64,000 bases of DNA from Zhengitettix transpicula (taxonomy: Eukaryota > Arthropoda > Insecta > Orthoptera > Tetrigidae). A program made the position numbers and the translations under genes. The DNA is taken from assembly GCA_037074705.1 (NCBI GenBank), contig CM073591.1, positions 89,260,032 to 89,324,031 of the forward strand, in the 5' to 3' direction. Position 1 is the first letter of the stretch. Every line of letters starts with the position of its first letter. This document shows, piece after piece, positions 1 to 11,900 of the stretch. The notes beneath the pieces were generated by a model. The model worked only from the letters and a program-made list of their open reading frames with translations. It did no database searches and had not been told where the DNA came from.

Positions 1-516
1 TAACGTAGCAGTAAGTCATTTTATCATACTTTCCTGCCATTTGCTGGAAAATAACGTATTATATTTTAATTCTATTAAGGAATTCCGACATTTTATGAAG
101 ACCAGATTAATAAATACCAGATATTCAGCTAAATGTAATCCTCGAGTTACGTAGCGAGTATCGAATTGTCATCCGTTTCTTTGGACGAAAACGTAATGGT
201 AATGCGTTCACTTTGTTAGTTAAAACGAGAGTTTATGGTGTTTAAAGTAAATTTTTGTCTGCAAAAGAAGGAGAGCCATATAATTCATTTGTTTTCAGGA
301 ACTTCAGAAGCAGCAGTATAAGTGTTTAAACGATTCAGATGTGGCAACCCTACGATGAGGATATATCGGGATTTGTGAGGATCACTTAAAGATATCACTA
401 TAAATTTAAAGAAGCCATCGATAAACGGTGAGGTCATTAACTACAAATATGAATTATGGTCAGATGTTTAATGCATGAATAGAGCAATCAATATCTGATT
501 TGAAAGTAATTTTTGA

Positions 517-803
517 GATTAGGATAGAAAATTCTCTGGGATTCCCGCTTCAGTCGAGATCTTTCTATCCTGATCTGTTAATTCACTTTCTTAGATTTAG
601 AGAAAGCATTTTATTGGCGTTCTAGAATTAATTAAATATTCATTTGATCAATTTACGCCCAATATTCATACTTCATTGAAGTCATCTACAATAGGACGTG
701 AAGTTTGGGACAGGGAGTCGACGAGGATAGGTCAGTAGGTTAGAGCGATCACTTAAGCGGTGTTCCTGTCCTATACAGATATTTCTATCCTAATCTGTTA
801 ATT
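517..803. repeat. Short inverted plus direct repeat cluster
   Basis: A 14-bp motif (TTTCTATCCTRATC) occurs three times. It is inverted at 517-530 and direct at 562-575 and 782-795. The two direct copies extend to about 22 bp (562-583 and 782-803) with one mismatch. The 517/562 pair can form a hairpin with a loop of about 31 nt. Between the direct copies, 725-765 vaguely resembles a tRNA head, too weakly to call a SINE. The direct copies could be an unusually long target-site duplication or internal repeats of an old element. Confidence 0.5.
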
Positions 804-874
804 TAGACACTTACCTTCTTGAAATTTATCAGGTAACGCAATGAGGAACATTGTGCATTTTAAGTACCTACATA

Positions 875-1185
875 CAGGGTGATTCAAAATTAATATAGCG
901 CTTACAGACGGCTATAACTATTTAAATGAAAAGAATTGATGGATTACATAGAACGTAAAAGGAAGTTCAAAGTTTTCTTTACATACTTTATAAATATTTT
1001 ATGTGACTTGCCTTGGTAACAAGGACAACATATAAACGGTAGTCCACTTCACGCCATACATTCTGTACCATATCTGGAGTCACGAACGCAAGCGCATTAT
1101 AAGTGCGTATTTTGAATTCTGGAACTGTGCAAAGGATTCAAATACACAAGGTCTTTCACATAACCCCATAGAAATAATCGCGTAA
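875..1185 (-). mobile_element. Tc1/mariner (IS630-type) transposase 3' remnant
   Basis: Read on the minus strand, 1104-988 encodes a peptide containing ALAFVTPDMVQNVWREVDYR and ending at TAA (988-990). This resembles the C-terminus of insect IS630/Tc1-mariner transposases (..TPDMLQ.VW.E..YRL..). Upstream, at about 1151-1179, a frameshifted DYF / WGYVKD segment matches the conserved D[FY]FLWGY.KD block near the catalytic third acidic residue. At least two frameshifts or stops break the frame, so it is dead. The outer end, CAGGGTGATTCAAAAT at 875-890, is preceded by TA and fits a terminal inverted repeat with TA target. The other end was not found. Confidence 0.7.
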
Positions 1186-2062
1186 CACCTACGTTGAGGT
1201 AGTATTCTCATACTTCAAGCTACCATAAATGACGTTAGGGTGAATAATCCAGTGAACCAACAATTTACGTTTGCAGAATTATTTTATTCTTCCCTTTTGT
1301 TGCTAATGACTGTTTTGTATTTTTCAGATGTTTCAAAATCAGAGAGGTCGCGAGAAAAATTATATCTGGTGACTAATAAATAATAATTTTAACAGCGATA
1401 AACTTCGTTAACTTCAGAGTTAGAGAAACGATACTCAGTCGTTTGTATATCTACTCAATTAAGTATACCAAAGAGAATCGCTTTCACATCCGAAGCAGCA
1501 TGATTTGTTGCTCTATACGTATGTATTGAACGTTGTGAACAGCCATTTTCCTTATAGCATACCCGTTGACAGAAGAAAATTAGAATAAATAATTGTAACT
1601 TTGTGCATTTATATGGGATCTACAATACTGTAAACACTAACAATCCAATGAAATATCTCTATATCTCTTTCTGAAAAACAGTATTTTATATAAAACAAAT
1701 TCTTCCAGGTTTAAAAATTATCATTTTTCTGTAAATAAAAATTGAAACAAACATCTAGCATTGGCCTTCACGTTGTATGACGTCATCTCTTACGTCACTC
1801 CACACGCGTGAATATAAATTCTTGCGTTCAACTGTAGTAATGATATCTAACTTATAGCACAAGTTTAAACGTGTTCAAACACTATTTACTACAAGTTTCA
1901 CATTAATGCTGTATCAAATAAAATGTTGAAACACTTATCCCCTCTCCTTTGAAGCTCTCATCAAAGAAGTTTCATGCGCATAAAACATCTCATCTTGTAA
2001 ATTTGCATGCCCAAGTTCGACACTTATCAAGAATCTGTAATTTTTTAATATAATAATTAGAT

Positions 2063-2145
2063 AAATAACCAATAACGGGCAAAATGAAGTGATAATGTTA
2101 ATATCACACAACGTTTCTACAATTCTTTTTGCTTTCGTCAGGTGA
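2063..2145. repeat. Foldback family A, partial copy
   Basis: Shares the order GAAGTGATAAT, a short AT spacer, CACACAACGTTTCT and CTTTCGTCAGGTGATT with copies at 7950-8030, 58031-58224 and 59563-59630. On the minus strand it holds CTGACGA...GAAACGTTG (2109-2141), a hammerhead-like core. No coding sequence is seen in it. Confidence 0.6.
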
Positions 2146-2653
2146 TTATACGTAAATTTTAGTTCTTAATGCAATATAGTTTAGATATACCAAACGTAAA
2201 TAATTTTTTTCATTCATAATTATTTCTCGCAAGCTAAATCAGAGATACATTCATCCATCTGTTATTTATCACCTATCACCCTACCACCAAAGAAAATATT
2301 TATCAAGTGCCAAATTCAATCAACACTTAACTTAGAGAATATATTTTTACGGAATTTTCACTGACTTCAAATATGGCATAAATTGTGTTACGTATGATTT
2401 TTTTTTTTGCGTTGAAAGTAGGACTCCATTTAGTCAACCCACTGTTGCATTCGTCCCTTCCCCTGTTAAAATTTTCTGTACGTCACCTTCTTTCCGTGAT
2501 GTTGCACAGGAGCTCCGCCGTTAAAAAAATGTATGTTGAAATTAAAGAAAAAAAATTAAGGTGCTCTAATTTATCCGATTATTATTTAAATATATGGATC
2601 ATAATTAATAAAGTACTGTTTTTAATACCAGTAAGTGATATAAGTGGAATTTG

Positions 2654-2665
2654 TTAAAAAATAAG
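2654..2665. repeat. Left target-site duplication of the LINE
   Basis: TTAAAAAATAAG at 2654-2665 is repeated exactly at 3286-3297, on either side of the LINE fragment. The right copy merges with the A-rich tail, so the effective length may be a little shorter than 12 bp. Confidence 0.6.
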
Positions 2666-3285
2666 CTGTCTAGTATGGATCCCTGCTCATAGAGGAATTC
2701 CTGGAAACCTCAGGGCCGACAAGTTGGCAAAAGTAGCATCAAGAACCATACACAATGGAGAAAACGAATCCCAGTGGAAGTTCTGTAAAGAAAACTCGAA
2801 AACAGGTGGAACGAAAAAAGGAGAAGGAACAACAACGGAATAATTCGCAGTGAACTAGTACACTACAAAGATATAACAATTCCCAAAACCATAAACAGAA
2901 AAAAACAGGTGATGCTATCTAGAGTAAGAACCCTCCACTCAGTTTGTACTCATGCGTTCCTATTTTCCAAATCTACCCAACCAACCTGTGAAGAATGCAG
3001 TCAATCACTAACTATTCCCCATATACTATTTTATTGCAGCAGGTACAACGACATCAGAAGAAATACAATGGCAAAACACCACATCGCAGACCTCTGTACT
3101 TCTTCGACAGCTGCTTTGGACATCATCAAATTTACCGAGGAAACAAACATAAATGAACAAATATAGAAACCCGATTGCAATTAATGTTAATAATGTATGT
3201 AAATAATAACGCAAAGAAACTATAGTAAATAACATACGGGTCGCCAATGACCACGATGTCAACGCGACCGCTATAAACTTTAATT
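2666..3285 (+). mobile_element. 5'-truncated Jockey/I-type non-LTR retrotransposon
   Basis: Reading from 2670, the sequence encodes LVWIPAHRGIPGNLRADKLA. This is the last conserved block of a LINE RNase H domain (W-I-P-x-H-x-G-I-x-G-N-x-x-A-D-x-L-A). After a frameshift near 2790-2800, the frame continues through an RT-distal region into ORF 2909-3166. The 3' UTR holds the tract GGGTCGCCAATGACCACGAT, common in arthropod LINEs of this kind, and ends in an A-rich stretch. The element is 620 bp, starts abruptly inside the RNase H domain (5' truncation) and is bounded by TTAAAAAATAAG duplications. The clade (Jockey, I or R1 group) cannot be fixed from this fragment. Confidence 0.85.
2670..3166 (+). 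pseudogene. LINE ORF2 C-terminus (RNase H end plus zinc knuckle)
   Basis: Two frames belong together. From 2670 the RNase H tail (WIPAH..GIPGN..ADKLAK) runs about 45 codons. The following frame, from about 2795 through the ATG at 2909 to the stop after 3166, carries a basic linker. It then has the C-terminal motif CEECSQSLTIPHILFYCSRY, a C-x2-C-x7-H-x4-C zinc-knuckle arrangement found at the end of many Jockey/I-type ORF2 proteins, followed by a conserved-type arginine. One frameshift separates the parts, so no full product can be made. The ATG at 2909 is internal and not a real start. Confidence 0.8.
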
Positions 3286-3297
3286 TTAAAAAATAAG

Positions 3298-5594
3298 ATA
3301 GTTCACAAAAATACGGATTTTGAATATCGTTTCGAATGTGAATTATACTTACATAGGTATTTAGTTTTTATTGAAGGAAGTGTATTCTCTTGCTTTGCGT
3401 GATCGTAGGTAATAAATAAGTGAGAGATATGGAAAAGCAAGGAATACTTTCTTTTGATGAAGCGAACGATTGCTTGTGAAACAAGATGTTCTCTCAAATA
3501 ATATTACAGATTTTTATAATTCACTTTAATAAATGATAAAAATAATATAGTTAATTCGCATCCTATTTCATATGGAATTTGTAACTTCTGGAATGTGATG
3601 TTTTCAGAAAAAATTTAAATGTCGATATCTACAGTATAATCCTGAGCTATACATGCTATATAAATCTAATTCATTTATTAGAGGGGAAATTGAAGATTAA
3701 ATTTTTGTCTGATACGCCGTAATTATGGAAAGACAAATTTCTCAACCTCTTAATTTTGAATAATTTTGTGCCAACCGCATAAAATGATATTTTCTTAACT
3801 TAGACCTAAATGTATGTTAATATTTATTAGTTTCAACTCTAACACACAGATATATATTTGTGTCAATTTGTGTAACTATATTTCGAAAACCTATACCCTT
3901 TGACTGTTTTAATAAATTATTGATAAATTATTCTAGGTAAAAAATTGGGTTTTTATAATCCAAATTTGTAATACACACTCTTTTATTAGTAAAAATAGTT
4001 TTACAGACCCCCACGGAAATTAAAACTTGCTTGATGTTTTGCAGTAAATAAAGAGTTTGAATTTAAACACTGTTCATATTCTAATTGGCAATTTATTATC
4101 CTCCGCTGTCGTACGACTGAAAATTTCTACATCACTTATTTCAACGGGTTAAAATATGTTTTGTGTTCGGAGTACAACTTTTTCCATCCCTCATTTAAAA
4201 AAAAATAACACTTCAATTCTAGAAATTAATACTTCAGTTTAATTCCCAATAGCCTGTTCGATTGTTAAATTATATTGTGTAACTATACAATTATAGAAAC
4301 AGACAATAAAATTATATAAAATAGTACGACAGAGATTAACATATCTTGTCCACTATGGAGATGAAACGGGCAAAATCTCTCGGCCGAATCTAGACCTCTG
4401 GTGGAGTTTTTTTCCGTGACACAAGACACGTTTGGCTCTTATGTGGAGTGGAACCGATAAATTTCTTTTTCAACGTTTAATTCGTTTCCTATACATATTT
4501 CGAAGTTAACCGACAATATAAACCACAATACATGCTCCCCATTGTATTTTTACTTTTATAACCGTTTGACCTAATGTACGAGAGAACGGTATTTTCCATC
4601 AAATAATACTAATTATATATTCTTTGTTCCGGCTGTAAGATCTCTGATTTCGCATGTGACCGTTGGACATATTCTGCAATATAGCAAAAGAGTGCTGTGT
4701 AGTGTACGGATTAAAATGTTTATGTTGTTCTTATCTGTCGAAATACAAATAAAAACTCACTTTCAAGCCAATTGAAAAACGTGTATAACTGGAATATATT
4801 AAGAGACAGAAAATTTCGAAGTATAAATTATGACTCACTTCATTATCATAGAATCCAATGTACTAGCATTTAATGTTCCAGTATTTATAGTATTATCATT
4901 TCATTATTAGAACTTTAATAACTGCATTGTCTTGAGTGAAAATACGACTTAATTTTAAATATATTCAAGAAATATATAATTAATATTTAAGCTTTTACAA
5001 ACTATTATATATTTATATTTATTAATTTGTAAAGTATAAATTGTAGGAAAATTTCATTAGCTTCGTGAAATGAAGCCACCTATGCCGAGAAAACGTCTTG
5101 GCAAATACATGCCACAATTTGAGACATAACCTAATATTTTGATATGGTTATGGAGCTACTTGGAATATATTTAAAACTTCAGCAAGAAATATAAAATTAA
5201 ACCTAGTAATGTGTCAAAGGTTTTAATTTAAATTGTATAAATAAAAAATGTTGTCAATGTCTAATATATCGCACATTGGTATAAACTATTCTTTAAAATG
5301 TATTATACCCTAGTTTTTCATGTGGTTATCACCTGTAGGATTCACGATTTAATAAAACGAATTTTGACACATTCATATATTATTCTCTCAATGGATTTAT
5401 TCAGCTAGAATTTTTCCGGAAACATTTTCATTGAGACTTTGTAACAAATCATAATTATGAATTAATTTCCGAGACACAAGGTAAAAATTCTGATTCATCT
5501 AATGTATTACAAATATTAATAATTCTTATATTGCGATAAATTGAGTAGAAAATAAGTTATAAAAATAGTCCTTTTTATTTCTTATGAGTTTTTA
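3298..5594. other. AT-rich stretch without recognised features
   Basis: No supported gene, no long repeat and no tRNA-like segment were seen. Short ORFs here are of the length expected by chance at this base composition. Confidence 0.5.
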
Positions 5595-5720
5595 CTTAGA
5601 TAAACTGCTGAGCTTTGAGTTTCACTTCAGGCCGAGCGTTCATCCGTTCATTCTCTGAATTTTCATAGGTAAAAATAAAGCATATTCTCAATTTCATTTG
5701 TAAGGCAATCTTTCCTCTAG
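5595..5720 (-). repeat. Inverted repeat partner of 7390-7525
   Basis: On the minus strand this segment reads TTTTTACCTATGAAAATTCA, then AGAGAATGA, ACGGATGAA and GACCTGAAGTG-like blocks, in the same order as 7390-7525 on the plus strand. Both copies can encode a peptide like MN[AT]RPEV..KA, so the repeat may derive from an old coding element. Identity is high in the central ~90 bp and fades at both ends. It could be two ends of one ~1.9-kb element or two independent copies. Confidence 0.6.
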
Positions 5721-5929
5721 TCATAAACGTATCATATTTTATTCCTGTAGAAAATAAATGGTCAGGGTAAAAGAAATGGAAAAGGGTCACTGTAGATAGT
5801 GAAAGATGCGGTTCTGCTAAAATAAAAGGAGACAAACTTATCCTGAATAATATATTTTTAAGTGACTATAGTAAATTAATTGTGTTTTAATAAGAATATA
5901 GGAGAGATTATATTATCAGTGTCTGCCGC

Positions 5930-6370
5930 AAATCTCTCAACATTTATTGTCCAAGCAATCTCCCGGAAGTGGAACCGCCGGTGAGTTGCAGGATTTTCGA
6001 AAGTGTCACGCACACATTGCGTCTCCTTTCGGGGACTTCTTGCAGTATGTTGCGTGTTGTTTTCGCCCCGAGCTAATCGTCCTGCCATCTTCCTGTTTGT
6101 CGTCCCAGCTCTAATGGCTCTCCTTAATCGCGCACCCATTTGTTTTACATGTAATGAGGCCCCGGTGTTTTAAGCACTTTGTAAACAACCTGTTAGATAG
6201 GGAAAGACCTCTCTCTGCCGACAGGAAGTTGTACTTTTCTGTAACAACAAAGTTTTCACCAAAGGATTACTGTAATAGACTTATTTCTCCTCCGCGGAAA
6301 ATGACAGCTTTTCGCCTGATAACGGACGGAAGGATCGTTCCCGGAGGCGCCAGAACTAACAACAGCTGTA
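5930..6370. other. GC-richer island, possible regulatory DNA
   Basis: This stretch is clearly richer in G+C and CpG than its flanks and carries short ORFs on both strands, none of which resembles a known family. It lies between the two inverted repeat arms at 5.6 and 7.4 kb. It could be a conserved noncoding element, an old promoter or part of an unknown element. Base composition alone supports the call. Confidence 0.3.
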
Positions 6371-7389
6371 TTTAAACAGTTCTCGCAACTTATACTTATA
6401 GATATTTCTTAATTACTATATTAAACATAATACTTAACGAGCAAAGTAAATAATATGTCTGATGCACTGCGCTTATATTATGAAAAATAACAGCGATGAT
6501 AGTTATATCCTGACTGTTTTTATAAATTACTAGCTTCCCATTTCTAATTTGAAGAATGCCAGTTCTTAACACGTCATTTTACTACACAATTGATCATTAG
6601 ACTAATAAAATTCAAATATAATTTACAGCCCTTTAAATTATTATGATACTAAGCTAAAAGACAGGATACGGTGGGCAAATGCAAGTTCTAATTCAGCGTG
6701 GGTCAACAGAAAATTTGACGCCATAATTATTTCAAAATTTGATTCAGCCTAGATTGATATTGTCTTAGATAAACATCAAGAGACGGCTGGTGTATGCATA
6801 GCTGTTAACAAGAACGTTTGATTAGGTGTCTGGATAAATTTCCACATCTGTAAGTAGTTTTTTTTTCCACCCAGGTCACTGAGAGCTTAATCCACTCTGC
6901 TATTTTATCACATGAGAACTAGTTTTTAAGAATGCTGCGCTAAATGGGGAATACAAAATTATTTTTCATTTTTATTTATTAATGAATTGTATAAAATATT
7001 TTCCCACTTTCTGACTTGAGAAATATGGTAGAGTGCACCATCGAAACGTCGTCACTCAAGACGTGGAAACTCAAGAACTACTTATCCAGCATTATACTGG
7101 AAAAACCTTCGATCTCTTATAAATTTCCACAATTTATCTACCGCTATTCACGCGCTTTTCGTATTTGATTGATACTTCTCTCTTCAGGCAACATTTTACT
7201 AATATCAATATTTCATAACAGTATATATAGCAGAATATGAATACCAAAAACTATATGTATATTTTTCATTAATAGATTTATTTGTCGGTAAATTAGAATA
7301 ATTAAAAAAACGGACTTGTGTACTTTTAGCGACTGTGAATGTCAAGATGTTGTGAGTAATTAAGCTTGGAATTTAAGATTAATTGAATT

Positions 7390-7525
7390 TCAATTACAAA
7401 ATAAATTGTTTAAGTATACCGAATTTTTACCTATGAAAATTCAGAGAATGACAAGTAAATTGACAGACTTGGTAAACGGATGAATACGCGACCTGAAGTG
7501 GAAGTCAAAGCTTTAACAAATCACA
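7390..7525 (+). repeat. Inverted repeat partner of 5595-5720
   Basis: Plus-strand copy of the repeat described at 5595-5720, with a ~17-bp insertion after AGAGAATGA. The frame from about 7480 reads RMNTRPEVEVKALTN and stays open to about 7580. No function can be named. Confidence 0.6.
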
Positions 7526-7949
7526 ATAGTGGCACTTTTGGCACGTCAAACTTCAGAAGGAATAAACGAGAACAATTTTTCTAATTTATTGTCTAATAAC
7601 TCTATTGCAATATAAGAATTATTCAGATTTAATATGTCTTGATGGTTTTATATTGTTTCGAAGTGGAAACAAGTATATTCGTGCCGTTGAAAATATATAT
7701 TAAATTTCCTGAAGCGTGTGTATCAGCTCTCAAAGTAAAAAAATATACTCACAAATATTTTGAATTTTTTAAAAAATTATTTTACAGAAATAAGTTTTTA
7801 ACAATGAAACGCATTACGGGAAATCAATATTATTTTGCATTTTTATTTAGTAATAAACTGTCTAATATATTTTCCCATTTTCTAAAACGTGAGAGTATCG
7901 TTCGGTGACATTTTAAATTAAATGTAATGCAGGGAATAGATTAATAAGT

Positions 7950-8030
7950 AGCCAAGTACCAGACAAAAATAAGTGCTAAATGAATAGCACACGTCGTTTC
8001 TGCAATCCTCGTTCCTTTCGTCAGGTGATT
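7950..8030. repeat. Foldback family A, partial copy
   Basis: Contains GCCAAGTACCAGACAAAAAT, AGCACACGTCGTTTCTGC and CCTTTCGTCAGGTGATT in the family A order. The minus strand holds CTGACGA...GAAACGACG at 7992-8024. A copy of the ~300-bp interspersed repeat follows within about 40 bp. Confidence 0.6.
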
Positions 8031-8067
8031 CAAAAAAAGCAAGAGCCATAACACCGCGCAAATCGGA

Positions 8068-8303
8068 GCCCCGTCATGGAAAGGGTATGGCACAAGATCC
8101 ACATGCTAGACCGACCTGATGCACGTTTACTAGGGTTTGTCCTGCATCACTTTTAGGCAAATACGGGTAGGATCCTTCAACTACAGCCCGGTGGCTTCCT
8201 TCCTCTACCGTTCCGCATCTCCCCTTTCAAATTCCTTCCAATGCTATTAAAGGGGAGTTGCCACCACGTGGATTACCGTCATGAAGCCTGTTAATCTAAA
8301 AAT
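8068..8303 (+). mobile_element. ~300-bp interspersed repeat, copy 1 (old)
   Basis: Aligns by eye with 15513-15829 and with the reverse complement of 63682-64000. Shared blocks include ACTAGGGTTTGTCCTGCAT, GGGTAGGATCCTT, CTTCCTCTACCGTTCCGCAT, TGCTATTAAAGGGGAGTTGC and GTGGATTACC. It ends in TCTAAAAATAACA, an eroded A-rich tail. The A-tail and dispersion suggest a SINE or the tail of a retroposon. No tRNA-type internal promoter is visible in this copy. It is more diverged than the other two. Confidence 0.65.
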
Positions 8304-10220
8304 AACAGTCGACGAAGTCAAAAGCAAAGCTAAAACCTATTCCGGTACCATTTTCATCTTAATCAGGAACCAGTTCCACGACAAAAAAACTAATTGAAAA
8401 CAATGATTTTGTAGACGATCAAGTGAATTAGTGAAACTAAAAAAAAATATTTAAAGCTCAATTGTTATTGATAGAGATGAAAATTATTCAGAGTTTGATG
8501 TTTTAAAAGTTTTTATCGTTAAAATTTTGAGTAATATTTAATAATCACATTTTTATAATTTTTTGGTCCTATTAGGGACATTGTGCAATTATTTTGTTCT
8601 GAAACGGAAAGATTGTCTGATGCTTGTTAAATCATAACGAATATAAATATACATTTGGAAGAAGTGACTGAAAATATAGAAGAATGTTTCTTAAATATTG
8701 TATATAACTGACCTTTAAATTGCGCGACAATCAAAGGTTACAGTATCAAGATTACTAACGAGGCCAACGTCAGACGGAAAAATATCGATCAAAACGTATG
8801 AGACGATTTATTATCTAGCCCGTAAGTCAATACGACGGCGTCATTACGTCACCATCGCACTCAAAAAGTCGCCACAACGGAACATTAAGAATTGAGATTT
8901 ATTGACCACATTAGAACCATCACATAGATAGATGATATAATGCATCAATGAAAGAGAAACTAAGACAACAGATACACGATACGAAAAATGCGCATTAACG
9001 TAAGTACAAAAATAATAAATATACAATCAGGAGATATATGATAGATAATTTGAAAATAACTGGAAAATTGAAATAAGTGGAAAATATAAAGAACAATATA
9101 AATAATTATATCAATGAGAGAGAGAAAAAACATTGTACCTCATGAGATATTTAAGTTTCTTCAATTTAATTTTTACTACTGTTATTCTAATTATTGACAG
9201 AAGTAGTCGAGGAAGACATGTAAATTTACATTATAGAAACTAACACACAGTCATAGATAATATAATTTTTCTCACTACACGGCTGACAATTGGACAACAG
9301 TGCACCTCGTCCACGTGATGACTTGACGTCAGGTTTGTTATATTTTTTTAAAATAATAAATATTTTGTGAGTATTACCGTTGCTAATATATACATAATAC
9401 TAGCTCTTCTGAGGGAAAGGTAGTATAAATAATATTTTTACGAAGTTATTAATACATTCATTAAATTAGGAGTACGCATTACGAAATAGATATTCAAAGA
9501 TTATAAGCGTTTTTTTATATACAAAAGTAATTAAACAGTTTTATTCTGGACAAATGAATACTGGAATAAGTTTTAGTTTATGATTGTTCTAAGACCCAAG
9601 CGATATCTGGTACGATTTCTTTTAGTAGTCTTCATTGATCATAAACTGATTTTCATTACCTTTGACAAATTTACAGATATTTAAATGTAAGCACATTTTA
9701 TGTTATTATTGCGCTCAAACTAAAAAAAGCGAGTCGTAAGAATTTTCTGCGCATTGGAATTTAAGCAATAAACCTTCGTTCTGAATATTGAAGTTCGTTT
9801 GGAGTAACACCGATACATCTGCAATAAACAACACAAATATTCTGCATGAGAAAAGACATTGCTCCCAACATCGCCTTAGCTTCTTTGAATCGAGCATTAG
9901 TTATTCATATATATAATAGACTCCCAAATAATATAAAAATAAACTTAAAATCTCAGATTTTATTTATATTCCTCTGTGAGAAAATACTTCAGACCAATAC
10001 CACGCACTGAGGACAGTGTGCAAAAATATGTTGTAAATACTTTGTAATTTTATATAAATAACACATGGATATGACTTTGGATAAACCGAAAGTTCCTGAT
10101 TTATATTATTTGAGGACTAATGAAGGATTTTTAATTTAACTGGCCGATTTTTGCGTCGATTAAATATATTTCTGAATCAATGAGATTTATAAAATCTCTC
10201 TACATGTTCTCCATGTATAA
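8304..10220. other. AT-rich stretch without recognised features
   Basis: No coding sequence or repeat could be supported. Several short ORFs on the minus strand have no family resemblance. Confidence 0.5.
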
Positions 10221-10221
10221 T

Positions 10222-10582
10222 TTCAACCCATTTCGACATGACACGGGAGCACGCTTAGGCGTGGGGGTGAAGGGCGTTTCATAAAAATAACGCAAAAACA
10301 ACCGAGTTTGGAGTCAAATCCGAGATTATGGATGTCACTGAGTTTAATTATGGCATTTAACTTTTTGTTTAACCTACAGTAGAGGAGGTCAACGTGGGGG
10401 GAGGGGTATTTTCTACCATGTTAAAAAGGGCGATATATTCGTCGAAAGAAATTTTTGGGGGTCACGGGTTCAACCCCTTTCGGCACAGGAGGGGAGCGCA
10501 GTTAGGGAAAGTAGTTACATAAAAAACCGCAAAATCAACCGAGATTGTAGTAAAATCGGGGGTTATGGATATATGACAACCC
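10222..10582. repeat. Two diverged tandem repeat units (~247-bp period)
   Basis: Blocks at 10222-10340 and 10469-10582 share TTCAACCC-TTTCG, a GGGAGC-GC-TTAGG block, ACATAAAAAA/CATAAAAATAA, CGCAAAA-CAACCGAG and GTTATGGAT in the same order. The spacing is about 247 bp. The intervening part is G-rich (GTGGGGGGAGGGG at about 10395). This may be a degenerate satellite or an internally duplicated element. Confidence 0.55.
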
Positions 10583-10936
10583 GGGAAACTTCGAGCACCC
10601 AGCTAGGTTATTTATAAAACAATGTATACTCTCGTTAATTAATGGAGCCTTTTACGCAGTTGAAGAGTTCGTCGATAGGCCGAAGTAAATTCTTGAATAC
10701 ACTAATATCTTGCTGGAATTCTGTAATATGTATAATACTGTCTCTTTTTGAACTGCACTGCCGTTATGTTTTCTCCTTACAAGTACGACGTGAAGCGACG
10801 TAATAACTGTAGTTGAAGATCACGCTGCAGCATGGAAGCCTTGTAGAATAGATCAGTGTTGTGTTTATATATTAAATGTTTAATTTTCACCTCAATCATA
10901 TTTAGTCTTTAATTATTTTTGTTATGAAAAATTGAT

Positions 10937-10937
10937 A

Positions 10938-10968
<31 letters not shown>

Positions 10969-11011
10969 TACATATATATATATACATAAATACATATATA
11001 CATATATACAT

Positions 11012-11067
<56 letters not shown>
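10937..11067. repeat. AT-rich microsatellite, (TA)n / (TACATA)n
   Basis: About 130 bp of alternating TA with interspersed CATA/TACA units. The outer parts are nearly pure (TA)n. Expect length variation between individuals and possible assembly error here. Confidence 0.95.
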
Positions 11068-11069
<2 letters not shown>

Positions 11070-11313
11070 TATGTGCAACCACAGTAACGTATAATTTTAG
11101 TTTATGTTGTCAGTGCTATAAAGTAATTAGGACATAAGAAAATCGTAAGATAATCTCTTTGAATAATTTTGTATGAAGTTTATACACGAGTCCTATTTAG
11201 TCTCTCGTGGATTAATGAAAAAACAACAAATAAATCTAAAATCTCAATTTAGAAGAATAACTTGTTCCTGAAACATGAACTAAAGGTAACTCTATCATAA
11301 GTAGGCAGTGAAT

Positions 11314-11336
11314 GAGAGAGAGAGGGGGGGGGGGGG
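11314..11336. repeat. (GA)n followed by a 13-base G run
   Basis: About five GA units run directly into 13 consecutive Gs. A homopolymer of this length is prone to sequencing error. Confidence 0.9.
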
Positions 11337-11569
11337 AATAAGTTGTAAAGAACTGTTAGATTATTTTTAACTCATTGTAATTATTATAATTAAAAAATAT
11401 TATACATAAATACTGCCTCTTTAATGTTTTATTAAGTCAAATATATGTTGAATGGTAGTATATAAAGTTATTTCTCAAACAATAAAGTTATAATTTTTGT
11501 ACTTCGGTTAGAGAATGAGTGTAGTTAGTATAATCTACACTATAGAAATTTGTAGCGTGAACTGTTAAT

Positions 11570-11900
11570 GTGCATTTGAGGTGGCAGACCCCTGCTAGCG
11601 TATGTTGATCATGTTCCCGCAGGAGCAGCGCGGAGGCTAATTCAGGGACAATGGAGCGTCATTAACACGCATACGTCGAACACGCGTTCCTCGCGAGCAA
11701 TTAGAAAACCTTTGTAGTGTTTACAGCAGTCCTGATCCCTTAACGAAGCAACCCTACGACAAAATCACGCCTGCTACCTACTTGTCAATGGGAGGCGCCT
11801 GCGAAAAATTTTGAGCAGGATTCCTCTTTTGTTCTTCACACAAGACCTGAACAAGCAGAATATAATAGGGCCACTTACCGGAACAAACTTGTTTACTAAC
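11570..11900. other. GC-richer island with homeodomain and forkhead-like sites
   Basis: The composition shifts to higher GC with several CpGs. Sites visible include CAATTAG at 11698-11704 (homeodomain-type), TGTTTAC at 11718-11724 (forkhead-type), GACAATGG (SOX-like) and CATTAAC. No open coding frame of note was found. These short motifs are frequent by chance, so an enhancer or conserved noncoding element is only a suggestion. Confidence 0.3.

Noticed and set aside
725..765. tRNA-like head (GTCAGTAGGTTAGAGCG)
   Set aside because: There is an A-box-like stretch only. No B box, tail or duplication was found, so neither a tRNA gene nor a SINE can be supported.
1778..1798. CRE-like pair TGACGTCA and TACGTCAC, with an AATATAAAT stretch downstream
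   Set aside because: It resembles a cAMP-response promoter, but no transcript, exon or GC shift accompanies it. A similar TGACGTCA occurs near 19508 inside a repeat.
2385..2657. 90-codon ORF left of the LINE
   Set aside because: Low-complexity AT-rich translation without family features. It ends where the LINE duplication begins, by coincidence.
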